A stretch of 10,595 nucleotides of DNA from an uncultured Fimbriimonadales bacterium. GTDB taxonomy: Bacteria; Armatimonadota; Fimbriimonadia; Fimbriimonadales; GBS-DC. Every line of letters begins with the position of its first letter. The first letter of the stretch is position 1. Both the position numbers and the translations under genes were made by a program. The notes beneath the pieces were generated by a model, which was given only the letters and a program-made list of their open reading frames with translations, searched no databases and was not told where the DNA came from. The DNA lies in NCBI GenBank assembly GCA_937925775.1, contig CALAMM010000171.1, forward strand, positions 1-10,595, read 5' to 3'. Positions 1-6,599 of this stretch are shown here, one piece after another.

Positions 1-90
1 AGCGCATTTCCCAGCGGAATGGCGTGGACTGTCAATCAGCAGCCCCAGTGGCGCGGCGACTGGCCTCTGTGGGGGCTGTACGGCAACTAA
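1..90 (+). CDS. C-terminal 29 codons of an unidentified protein (5' end outside window)
   Basis: From base 1, frame 1 is open for 29 codons and ends in TAA at 88-90. The peptide finishes with WRGDWPLWGLYGN and is rich in Trp, Gly and Pro. I do not recognise the family, and the visible part is too short to assign one. The main support that this is a real gene end is position: a strong intrinsic terminator on the same strand starts 28 bases after the stop. It could be a chance open frame, but the spacing to the terminator makes a real gene end more likely. Confidence 0.55.
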   Translation, partial: SAFPSGMAWTVNQQPQWRGDWPLWGLYGN

Positions 91-118
91 GCCAACGCCG
101 CTTATGCTCCAATCTCGA

Positions 119-146
119 CGCCCCTTCCTGCAGGAAGGGGCGTTTT
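119..146 (+). terminator. Intrinsic (rho-independent) terminator
   Basis: A perfect GC-rich palindrome lies at 119-142 (arms CGCCCCTTCCTG and CAGGAAGGGGCG, TGCA at the centre), followed at once by TTTTATTA. The folded hairpin would have about a 10-bp stem and a 4-base loop. The T-tract lies on the + side only, so it terminates rightward transcription from the partial gene ending at 90. It ends only about 20 bases before the preferred start of the next gene. Confidence 0.88.
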
Positions 147-167
147 ATTATGGAACATACCGATTGT

Positions 168-1349
168 ATGCAACACACTCTCCGAACGCTATGGATTGGG
201 TTGTTGGTGCTTACCATCGGTCTGGCGGGAACGCCCCGCACGCGCGACAGCGACTGGCTCATCCGAGTCGGTTTGGAGCAGGCGGCGTGGGCGAAAGTTC
301 TCTATGTAAGCATCTCGGAGGGGCGACTTCGCTGGATTGACCCGCGCACGGGCGCGACGCTAAGCGAGGGCATCGCGGGGCAGGTTTGGGAGCTGCGCCG
401 CGAGGGAAGGGTCTACCGCGCCGTGTCGGGACAGGCACAGGTTCAATCCGAGCGACTGCTCGTAGAACCTGCAGAAGGCGGCTTTATCATGGTCGGAACC
501 GCGCCGAACGCCTTGCGTCGCTATCGGGGGCATCTGGAGTGGACGGAGCGCGACGGGAAACTGCTCACCATCAACTGGGTACGGCTGGATGATTACCTGA
601 AAGCCACGCTGCCCCGCGAGATGCCGCCCAACTTCCACCCCGAAGCGCTCAAGGCGCAGGCGGTCGCGTCGCGCTCGTTCACCTTCCGACGCCTGAACCG
701 CTACCGCCAGTGGGGCTACGACCTGTGCGACCACGCGCCGTGCCAAGTGTACGGAGGCGCAGACGCCGAACACCCTAACACGAACGCAGCGGTGGACGCC
801 ACGGCAGGTGAAGTGCTCCTGTTCGAGGGGCGCGTTATCGAAGCGGTCTACACGGGGCACTGCGGCGGGCACACCGCGCCGATTGAAGTCGCGATGGCAG
901 GCGCACGCCCCCTGCCGTACCTCGCTGGCGTTCCCGACACAGATCCCAGCGGCAAACCCTATTGCAGTCTCGCGCTCAACAGCGAATGGGAGCTGACCCT
1001 CACGCGCGAGGAACTGCAGCGACGCTTTCCCCAAGCAGGGCGCATCCGCGCGCTGAGGCTTGCCCAACGCGCTCCAAGCGGACACGCGCTCCAAATAGAG
1101 ATTCGGGGCGACCGCGCGACCGTGACACTCTCAGGTGCGGAGTTCCGCAGGGCACTCGGCACGGGGAGCATCCGCAGCCTCGCGTTTGAAATTCAGCCTC
1201 AGCGCGACGGCTGGAAACTGGCTGGGCGCGGGTCGGGACACGGCGCGGGCATGTGCCAGTGGGGCGCACAGGGGCGCGCCCTCGCAGGTCAAACCTACCA
1301 GCAGATTCTGGAAGCCTATTACCCCGGCGCAACGCTCCAAAAACGGTAA
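168..1349 (+). CDS. SpoIID/LytB-domain peptidoglycan lytic transglycosylase, exported
   Basis: A 393-residue protein of the SpoIID/LytB (amidase enhancer) family. Characterised members are lytic transglycosylases that cleave denuded glycan strands of peptidoglycan. The ATG at 168 is chosen because it gives a standard signal sequence: basic residue, then a hydrophobic stretch at about residues 8-21 (LWIGLLVLTIGLAG). The ATG at 150 lies in the terminator T-tract, and the open frame upstream to 24 crosses that terminator. The SpoIID domain spans roughly residues 115-390. PREMPPNF contains the probable catalytic Glu151. EALKAQAVASRSFTF follows, then LCDHAPCQVYGG and YTGHCGGHT, whose Cys and His residues resemble the zinc ligands of clostridial SpoIID. 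The C-terminal signature GSGHGAGMCQWGAQGRA (about 355-371) and AYYPG close the domain. No sporulation gene is nearby, so a general cell-wall role is more likely than a spore role. The gene converges on mccB with no gap. Confidence 0.92.
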   Translation: MQHTLRTLWIGLLVLTIGLAGTPRTRDSDWLIRVGLEQAAWAKVLYVSISEGRLRWIDPRTGATLSEGIAGQVWELRREGRVYRAVSGQAQVQSERLLVEPAEGGFIMVGTAPNALRRYRGHLEWTERDGKLLTINWVRLDDYLKATLPREMPPNFHPEALKAQAVASRSFTFRRLNRYRQWGYDLCDHAPCQVYGGADAEHPNTNAAVDATAGEVLLFEGRVIEAVYTGHCGGHTAPIEVAMAGARPLPYLAGVPDTDPSGKPYCSLALNSEWELTLTREELQRRFPQAGRIRALRLAQRAPSGHALQIEIRGDRATVTLSGAEFRRALGTGSIRSLAFEIQPQRDGWKLAGRGSGHGAGMCQWGAQGRALAGQTYQQILEAYYPGATLQKR

Positions 1350-2957
1350 TCACATACGGAACACGCCGAACTTCGTGTCGGGGATGGGCGCGTTGTAGGC
1401 TGCCGAGAGCGCCAACGCCAGCACTGTGCGCGTATCCACAGGGTCGATAACCCCGTCATCCCAAAGGCGCGCCGTGCTGTAAAACGCGCTACTTTCCTCC
1501 GCGTACTTGTCCAGAATCGGTTGTTTGAAGGCCGCCTGCTCTTCCTCGCTCATCGTCTGCCCTTTCGCCGCGAGCTGGTCTAACTTCACGGTGAGCAGCA
1601 CATTCGCCGCCTGCTCGCCCCCCATCACTGCAATCCGCGCGTTGGGGTACATCCAGAGCCAGCGTGGCTGATAGGCGCGTCCGCACATCGCGTAGTTGCC
1701 TGCGCCATACGAGCCTCCGATAATCACTGTGAACTTGGGCACGGCAGCATTCGCAACCGCCGTCACCATCTTCGCGCCGTGCTTGGCGATGCCCTCGTTC
1801 TCATACTTCTTGCCCACCATAAAGCCCGTGATGTTCTGCAGAAACACCAGCGGGATGCGGCGCTGGCAACACAACTCGATAAAATGCGCCCCTTTGAGTG
1901 CGCTCTCGGAGAAGAGGATGCCGTTATTGGCGATAATGCCGACGGGGAAGCCGTGAATGTGCGCGAAGCCGCAGACCAGCGTCTGCCCAAACCGCGCCTT
2001 GAACTCCAGAAACCGACTGCCGTCCACAATGCGAGCGATTACCTCGCGCACCTCAAACGGCTGGCGCAGGTCGCGCGGGATAATCCCGTAAATCTCGGCA
2101 GGGTCGTACAGCGGGTCTTCGGGCGGCTGAATATCGGCGGGCAGCTCCTTGCGGATGTTGAGGTTCGCCACGATTTCGCGAGCAATCTGGATCGCGTGCA
2201 GGTCGTCGTCGGCGAAGTAGTCCGCGACGCCGGAGATACGGGTATGTACCTCTGCCCCGCCGAGTTCCTCCGCGCTCACCACCTCGCCCGTGGCGGCTTT
2301 CACCAGCGGTGGACCGCCCAGAAAAATCGTGCCTTGCTGTTTGACGATAATCGTCTGGTCGCTCATCGCGGGCACATACGCGCCGCCCGCCGTGCAGGAA
2401 CCCATCACCAGCGCGATTTGCGGGATCCCCAGCGCGGACATCTGCGCCTGATTGTAAAAGATGCGCCCAAAATGGTCGCGGTCGGGAAACACCTCCGCCT
2501 GCAACGGCAAAAACGCGCCCCCAGAATCCACCAAATACAGGCAGGGTAAACGGTTCTCCAGCGCAATCTCCTGCGCCCGCAGGTGCTTCTTGACCGTGAT
2601 GGGGAAGTAGGTGCCGCCCTTGACCGTGGCGTCGTTGGCGATAATCATGCACTCCTTGCCGTGAATCACGCCGACCCCGCACACGATGCCCGCGCAGGGC
2701 GCTTCATTGTTGTACATATTGTACGCTGCGAGGGGCGCAAGCTCCAGGAACGGTGTATTGGGGTCGATGAGCGCGTCGATGCGTTCACGCGCAGTGAGTT
2801 TATTGCGGGCGCGGTGCTTGGCGAGGGCTTCCGCACCCCCACCCCCTTGCGCCCACGCTAACGCCTCGCGATACTGCTTGAGTAGCGTCTCGTAGTACGC
2901 CCTATTCTCTTGAAACTCTGCGCTGTTCGGGTTGATATGGCTCTCGATAACGGGCAT
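1350..2957 (-). CDS. mccB: Methylcrotonoyl-CoA carboxylase, carboxyltransferase (beta) subunit
   Basis: A 535-residue carboxyltransferase, exactly the usual length of bacterial MccB. With the biotin-carrying alpha subunit it carboxylates 3-methylcrotonyl-CoA in leucine degradation in the cytoplasm. The N half has KLTARERI (53-60), the acyl-CoA binding region LVDSGGAFLPLQ (142-153), VFPDRDHFGRIFYNQ (156-170), MGSCTAGGAYVPAMSD (185-200) and GTIFLGGPPLVKAATGE (209-225). The C half has NNGILFSESALKGAHFIELC, LQNITGFMVG (373-382), GGSYGAGNYAMCGRAY and the closing NAPI...FGVFRM. These match MCC beta more closely than propionyl-CoA carboxylase beta. Geranyl-CoA carboxylase is the main alternative. 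ATG at 2957 is chosen because the upstream in-frame extension is low-complexity Arg-rich sequence that runs into thrS. The biotin-carboxylase subunit is not in the window. Its stop (TGA, read as tca at 1350-1352) touches the TAA of the convergent SpoIID gene. Confidence 0.95.
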   Translation of the reverse strand: MPVIESHINPNSAEFQENRAYYETLLKQYREALAWAQGGGGAEALAKHRARNKLTARERIDALIDPNTPFLELAPLAAYNMYNNEAPCAGIVCGVGVIHGKECMIIANDATVKGGTYFPITVKKHLRAQEIALENRLPCLYLVDSGGAFLPLQAEVFPDRDHFGRIFYNQAQMSALGIPQIALVMGSCTAGGAYVPAMSDQTIIVKQQGTIFLGGPPLVKAATGEVVSAEELGGAEVHTRISGVADYFADDDLHAIQIAREIVANLNIRKELPADIQPPEDPLYDPAEIYGIIPRDLRQPFEVREVIARIVDGSRFLEFKARFGQTLVCGFAHIHGFPVGIIANNGILFSESALKGAHFIELCCQRRIPLVFLQNITGFMVGKKYENEGIAKHGAKMVTAVANAAVPKFTVIIGGSYGAGNYAMCGRAYQPRWLWMYPNARIAVMGGEQAANVLLTVKLDQLAAKGQTMSEEEQAAFKQPILDKYAEESSAFYSTARLWDDGVIDPVDTRTVLALALSAAYNAPIPDTKFGVFRM

Positions 2958-2966
2958 CTCGGAAAA

Positions 2967-2972
2967 AGTGTA
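2967..2972 (-). promoter_or_regulatory. Probable -10 box of mccB (TACACT)
   Basis: On the - strand the sequence reads GGGTACACT, with the hexamer TACACT ending 9 bases before the mccB ATG at 2957. No Shine-Dalgarno lies between it and the ATG (TTTTCCGAG). I see no convincing TTGACA -35 at 17 bases. The inferred transcript would start within a few bases of the start codon. The same GGGTA context precedes the thrS and recF -10 boxes. Confidence 0.5.
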
Positions 2973-2975
2973 CCC

Positions 2976-2995
2976 AAAGGAGGGTATAATCCTCC
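2976..2995 (+). other. Shine-Dalgarno-like AAAGGAGG in an inverted repeat around the thrS -10 box
   Basis: AAAGGAGG (2976-2983) is a near-perfect anti-16S match, but it ends 15 bases before the thrS ATG, too far for usual initiation. GGAGG (2979-2983) can pair with CCTCC (2991-2995), leaving GTATAAT as the 7-base loop. If transcription starts from that TATAAT, the GGAGG is not in the mRNA at all. If an upstream promoter is used, the hairpin would hide the ribosome site. Which holds cannot be told from sequence. Confidence 0.45.
2985..2990 (+). promoter_or_regulatory. Probable -10 box of thrS (perfect TATAAT)
   Basis: A consensus TATAAT sits 8 bases before the thrS ATG at 2999, in the context GGGTATAAT. 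At normal sigma-70 geometry, transcription would begin at about the A of the ATG, giving a leaderless mRNA. The -35 position (about 2962-2967, GAAAAA) is poor. It lies 12 bp from the oppositely oriented mccB -10, so the two promoters overlap within a 41-bp divergent intergenic region and could compete for polymerase. Confidence 0.6.
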
Positions 2996-2998
2996 CCG

Positions 2999-4753
2999 AT
3001 GAGCAAGCTGTACGACTATCCCGATAGCCCGTTGTATCGGTTGCGCCACTCGGCGGCGCACCTGCTGGCGCAAGCCGTGCTGGAACTCTACCCCGACGCC
3101 AAACTCGGCGTCGGCCCCCCCATCGAAAACGGCTTCTACTATGACTTCGACCTCCCAAAGCCCCTACGCGAGGAAGACCTGCAACAAATTGAGCAGAAAA
3201 TGCATGAAATCGCCCAGCGTGAACTGGACATCGTGCGCATCGAGACCTCGCGTGAGGAGGCGGAGAAACTCATTCGCGAAATCGGGCAGGTTCCCTACAA
3301 GATCGAACTGCTGCACGCGATTCCCGAAGGTGAGACAATCAGCTTTTACAAGCAGGGCGACTTCATCGACTTATGCCGCGGTCCCCATGTGGACAACACG
3401 CGCGAGATTCGGCACTTCAAGCTGCTCTCGCTGGCAGGGGCGTACTGGCGCGGCGATGAGAAAAATAAAATGCTGACCCGAATCTACGGGACAGCGTTTT
3501 TCAGCCAAGAGGAGCTGGAGGACTACCTGCATCGGCTGGAAGAGGCGAAACGGCGCGACCACCGCAAACTGGGACGCGAACTGGGGCTGTTTATGATTTC
3601 GCCGGAAGTGGGCAGCGGGCTACCTATGCTGCTACCTAAGGGCGCCACCATCCGCCGCGTGCTGGAAGAGTTTATCCTCAACGAGGAGCTCAAAGCAGGC
3701 TACCAGCATGTGCGCACGCCCGAAATCGCGAACCTGAACTTGTACCGCACCAGCGGGCACTACCCCTACTACAAAGACTCGATGTATCCCCCGATGGTGT
3801 TTGAAGACGGCGAGGAGCTCATCCTGCGCCCGATGAACTGCCCCCACCACTTTTTGATTTACAAGTCTGAGCCGCGCTCGTACCGCGACTTGCCGTTGCG
3901 CATCGCCGAGCTGGGCACGGTGTATCGCTATGAGAAAAGCGGCGAGTTGTCAGGGCTAATCCGCGTGCGCTGCTTCACTATCAATGACGCCCATGTGTTC
4001 CTCCGCCCTGAGCAAATCAAGGCAGAAGTGCAACACAACATCGAGCTCATCCACAAGGTCTACAAGCGACTGAACCTGACCGACTTTTGGTATCGGCTCT
4101 CGCTGCGCGACCCCGCCGACAAGGAGAAGTATTACGATGACGACGCGATGTGGGAGACCGCCGAGAACGCACTGCGCCAAGCGTTAGATGAGCTGGGATT
4201 GGAGTATAGGGCGGTGCAGGGCGAAGCGGCGTTCTACGGTCCCAAGCTTGATGTGGAGGTGCGCGACTGCCTGGGGCGCGAGTGGACAGTCTCCACTGTG
4301 CAGCTCGACTTCCTGATGGCACATCGGTTCGACTTGGAATACACGGGCGAGGATGGCAAGCCGCACCGCCCCGTGATTATCCACCGTGCGCCGATTGGCT
4401 CTTTCGAGCGGATGATGGGCTTTCTGATTGAGCATTACGCAGGGGCGTTCCCGCTGTGGCTTGCGCCTGTGCAGGTCGCCGTGCTGCCAATCGCCGATCG
4501 CCACACAGAGTACGGGATGCATGTGCGCCAGCAACTCGCAGAAGCGGGCTTCCGCGTGGAGCTGGATGCGCGACGCGAGACGCTCGGCTATCGCATCCGC
4601 TATCACCAGACGCATAAAACGCCCTACATGCTCATCTTGGGCGACAAAGAGGTGGAAGGCAGGTTGGTTTCTGTACGCAGTCGTGATGCAGGCGATTTGG
4701 GGCAAATGACTCTTGAGGCCCTGCTAAAGCGATTGAACGAGGAGAGGGGATAA
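2999..4753 (+). CDS. thrS: Threonyl-tRNA synthetase, short form lacking the TGS domain
   Basis: A 584-residue class II synthetase that charges tRNA-Thr and edits mis-made Ser-tRNA-Thr. The protein begins directly with the editing (SAD/N2) domain: HSAAH at 17-21 and DLCRGPH at 124-130 carry the expected metal and editing residues (H17, H21, C126, H130). The catalytic core, about 190-480, has the three zinc ligands C281 (MNCPHHF), H332 (NDAHVF) and H462 (IHRAPIGSFERMMG). Motif 2 (YRYEKSGELSGLIRVR) and motif 3 (PIGSFERMMG) are intact. The anticodon-binding domain is about 488-580. The usual bacterial enzyme has about 640 residues, starting with a TGS domain of about 60. Here an in-frame TAA at 2987-2989, 12 bases before the ATG, rules out a longer start, so the TGS domain is truly absent. 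The gene is divergent from mccB. Confidence 0.97.
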   Translation: MSKLYDYPDSPLYRLRHSAAHLLAQAVLELYPDAKLGVGPPIENGFYYDFDLPKPLREEDLQQIEQKMHEIAQRELDIVRIETSREEAEKLIREIGQVPYKIELLHAIPEGETISFYKQGDFIDLCRGPHVDNTREIRHFKLLSLAGAYWRGDEKNKMLTRIYGTAFFSQEELEDYLHRLEEAKRRDHRKLGRELGLFMISPEVGSGLPMLLPKGATIRRVLEEFILNEELKAGYQHVRTPEIANLNLYRTSGHYPYYKDSMYPPMVFEDGEELILRPMNCPHHFLIYKSEPRSYRDLPLRIAELGTVYRYEKSGELSGLIRVRCFTINDAHVFLRPEQIKAEVQHNIELIHKVYKRLNLTDFWYRLSLRDPADKEKYYDDDAMWETAENALRQALDELGLEYRAVQGEAAFYGPKLDVEVRDCLGREWTVSTVQLDFLMAHRFDLEYTGEDGKPHRPVIIHRAPIGSFERMMGFLIEHYAGAFPLWLAPVQVAVLPIADRHTEYGMHVRQQLAEAGFRVELDARRETLGYRIRYHQTHKTPYMLILGDKEVEGRLVSVRSRDAGDLGQMTLEALLKRLNEERG

Positions 4754-4778
4754 CCGCCTGCTCGGACGCGCCGATAGG

Positions 4779-4784
4779 TATACT
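4779..4784 (+). promoter_or_regulatory. Probable -10 box (TATACT) of the 94-residue gene
   Basis: AGGTATACTCT in the thrS-4844 intergenic region shares the string GGTATACTCT with the recF promoter. No good -35 is visible. Unlike the other -10 boxes here, it sits 59 bases before the start codon, giving an estimated leader of about 50 bases that contains a real Shine-Dalgarno. Confidence 0.5.
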
Positions 4785-4830
4785 CTGTACGGGGCGCATT
4801 CATAGCGGCAGAGCGCGCCCTCAAATCTAT

Positions 4831-4836
4831 GGAGGG
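4831..4836 (+). promoter_or_regulatory. Ribosome binding site that fixes the start at 4844
   Basis: GGAGGG is spaced 7 bases from the ATG at 4844. The other in-frame ATG at 4829 overlaps this site, so the 94-codon reading from 4844 is preferred. Confidence 0.75.
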
Positions 4837-4843
4837 ATTGCCC

Positions 4844-5128
4844 ATGAGCTATGCCGAGTTCAAAGCGAGCCTGAGCAGTGACACGCCCCCTCACCTGCCC
4901 CCGCCGCTGCTGGGGCTGTGGTATGACGCCAAGGGCGACTGGGACAAGGCGCACCAGACCGTGCAGCAGGACGACTCTGCCGACAGCGCGTGGGTGCATG
5001 CCTACCTGCACCGCAAGGAGGGCGACCTAAGCAACGCGCACTACTGGTATCGCCGCGCGGGTAAGCCTCCGTTCACGGGGTCGCTGGAGAGGGAGTGGGA
5101 ACAAATCGCGCAGGCACTGCTGGAATAG
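4844..5128 (+). CDS. Small conserved hypothetical protein, TPR/Sel1-like helical pair
   Basis: A 94-residue acidic soluble protein with no signal peptide or membrane segment. It shows LLGLWYDAKGDWDKAHQTVQ (about 23-42), then WVHAYLHRKEGDLSNAHYWYRRAG (about 50-73). This is a repeated Y/W...GD...A pattern typical of a paired TPR- or Sel1-like helical hairpin. It ends in SLEREWEQIAQALLE. From memory it resembles a family of roughly 90-100-residue hypothetical proteins found in several phyla, whose function I do not know. The gene lies 90 bases after thrS with its own -10 box and ribosome site, so it is probably an independent transcription unit. It converges on comEC with a 14-base gap and no terminator hairpin. 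Confidence 0.82.
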   Translation: MSYAEFKASLSSDTPPHLPPPLLGLWYDAKGDWDKAHQTVQQDDSADSAWVHAYLHRKEGDLSNAHYWYRRAGKPPFTGSLEREWEQIAQALLE

Positions 5129-5142
5129 CCTCCCGACACCCG

Positions 5143-6576
5143 TCAAAACTCCTCAACCTCTCCTAAAGGCGGTTCGGGCGCAAGCAGCAGCACGCCCGCG
5201 TAGAACCCTATCGCACTCCAGGCGGGCACACTCGCCTGCCGCAGCGCAGGAACCCAGTCGCCACTGAAGCTGAGCGCAACCCACTTCTGCCACGCACAGC
5301 ACCACTCCACAAGCGCAACGCCCACCCCCTGCGAAAGCCAGAACCAGAACCCCAGCACAAGCGTGGGATATGCCATTGGAACCGCCAGCAGGTTCGCCAC
5401 AGGCGACAGAAACGATAGATAGCCGAAATGATAGAGCTGCACGAGGCTAATCCCCGCCTGGGCACAGAGCGAAACGCTCAGTAGCGGAATGATGAGCTTC
5501 TGCAGGGGTGCGCTCAGGAAGCCTTGCGCGGGGCGGATACCTATGCGCTGCACCCCACGCCGCAGCCACCGCTCCAACCTGCTGTAGAACAGCAAAATAA
5601 ACAGCACCGCGCAAAACGAATATTGGAACCCCACCTCGAACAGGGCGTGCGGAGCGATTAGGAGCCACAGCGCCCCTGCGAAGCCCAGCGCGTTTAGGCT
5701 GTCCGCTTCGCGTCCGATTAGTGGTGCCGCTAAGGCGCAACTGACCATCGTCGCCGCGCGCACAATCGAGGGACGCAGCCCCGCAAGGAGTGCATAACAC
5801 CACGCCGCCAGTACCACCAGCCCCACCCGCCCCGCGAACGGCATCGGCGTGCCACGCAAGACCAGGTACACCATGTGCAGCACCATCATCACATGGAGGC
5901 CCGAAGTCGCCAGCAGGTGCCCTGTGCCTGACCTGTGGAACGCCTCGCGCAGCGGGGGTGGGAAGTCGCCCGTCGCGCCGACCAGCATACCCTCTATCAG
6001 CGCGGCGTCGTCGTGGGCAAGGCGACTTCGAAGCGTCTTGCGCAGCGACTGCCGCGCGGCGGAGAACCACCGCTGCCATCTGCGCTCACCCCACTCCAGA
6101 ATCTCCCACTGGCGCTCGCTGAACACTGTGGCGATGTGATACACGCGCCTGCGCTCCAAGTAGCGCGCCCAATCGAAGCCCGGAAAGCGCGGTGGGCGAC
6201 GCCAGTCCGCTTCAAGGCGGAACACATCTCCATAGTCGGGTAGGTTCTGCACATTCGGGCGGAAGTAGACCAGCGTGTAGGTCGGTAGCGGCGGCTCCTT
6301 GAAGGCGCACAGTAGGCGGTAGCCGTTGCGCGTTGGCTCCAGCGTCCCCACGGCGCGCAGGATTACTACGCGGGGCGGCATGGGGACAGAGGGGCTGCGC
6401 CACGCATCGTATCGGATCGCGCCCAGCACCAGCCCCAACGCCAGCCACTTCCAGTGCGGCATGCTCAGCGCAAGGATTAGCCCCAGCAGCCCCAGCCCAA
6501 CCGACGGCGCGATGGGCAGCGCAAGCCATTCCGTCAGGCTAATCCCCAGCGCGATGCCCAGCGCAAGCTGCAGCAT
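5143..6576 (-). CDS. comEC: ComEC/Rec2-family DNA-uptake channel, short form
   Basis: A polytopic inner-membrane protein of about 477 residues, the channel that passes single-stranded DNA into the cytoplasm during natural transformation. Membrane segments fill about 1-55. A soluble DUF4131/OB-like region follows at about 60-165, with LVYFRP and DYGDVFRLEADWRRPP. The Competence domain starts near 190: LIEGMLVGATGDFPPPL, then FHRSGTGHLLATSGLHVMM (the HLLA-SGLH signature), RPSIVRAATM, and GYLSFLSPVANLLAVPM (385-401). The protein ends just after the membrane region (WVPALRQASVPAW, then a short acidic tail). The C-terminal metallo-beta-lactamase-like domain of the roughly 750-residue form is absent. 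ATG at 6576 opens well on a membrane segment, but a GTG at 6591 is possible because GGGGAGG lies just upstream (2 bases from GTG, 17 from ATG). Last gene of the recF cluster. Confidence 0.9.
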   Translation of the reverse strand: MLQLALGIALGISLTEWLALPIAPSVGLGLLGLILALSMPHWKWLALGLVLGAIRYDAWRSPSVPMPPRVVILRAVGTLEPTRNGYRLLCAFKEPPLPTYTLVYFRPNVQNLPDYGDVFRLEADWRRPPRFPGFDWARYLERRRVYHIATVFSERQWEILEWGERRWQRWFSAARQSLRKTLRSRLAHDDAALIEGMLVGATGDFPPPLREAFHRSGTGHLLATSGLHVMMVLHMVYLVLRGTPMPFAGRVGLVVLAAWCYALLAGLRPSIVRAATMVSCALAAPLIGREADSLNALGFAGALWLLIAPHALFEVGFQYSFCAVLFILLFYSRLERWLRRGVQRIGIRPAQGFLSAPLQKLIIPLLSVSLCAQAGISLVQLYHFGYLSFLSPVANLLAVPMAYPTLVLGFWFWLSQGVGVALVEWCCAWQKWVALSFSGDWVPALRQASVPAWSAIGFYAGVLLLAPEPPLGEVEEF

Positions 6577-6599
6577 CGGGCGCGGGCGCACTACCTCCC

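Noticed and set aside
24..167. N-terminal extension of the SpoIID gene from 24 (or 150)
   Set aside because: It would run through the intrinsic terminator at 119-146, and it places 48 non-signal residues before a clear signal peptide.
360..1094. 244-codon open frame on the - strand opposite the SpoIID gene
   Set aside because: Arg/Val/Ala-rich composition typical of antisense frames in GC-rich DNA. No motif.
1779..2549. 256-codon open frame on the + strand opposite mccB
   Set aside because: Antisense shadow of a highly conserved carboxyltransferase. No recognisable domain or ribosome site.
2958..3158. 67-residue N-terminal extension of mccB
   Set aside because: Arg-rich low-complexity translation that overlaps thrS and its promoter. 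Residue 1 at 2957 matches the family start.
4754..4843. Riboswitch or terminator after thrS
   Set aside because: Only a weak GCGC pairing around 4795-4820 and no T-tract. The region is explained by a -10 box and a ribosome site.
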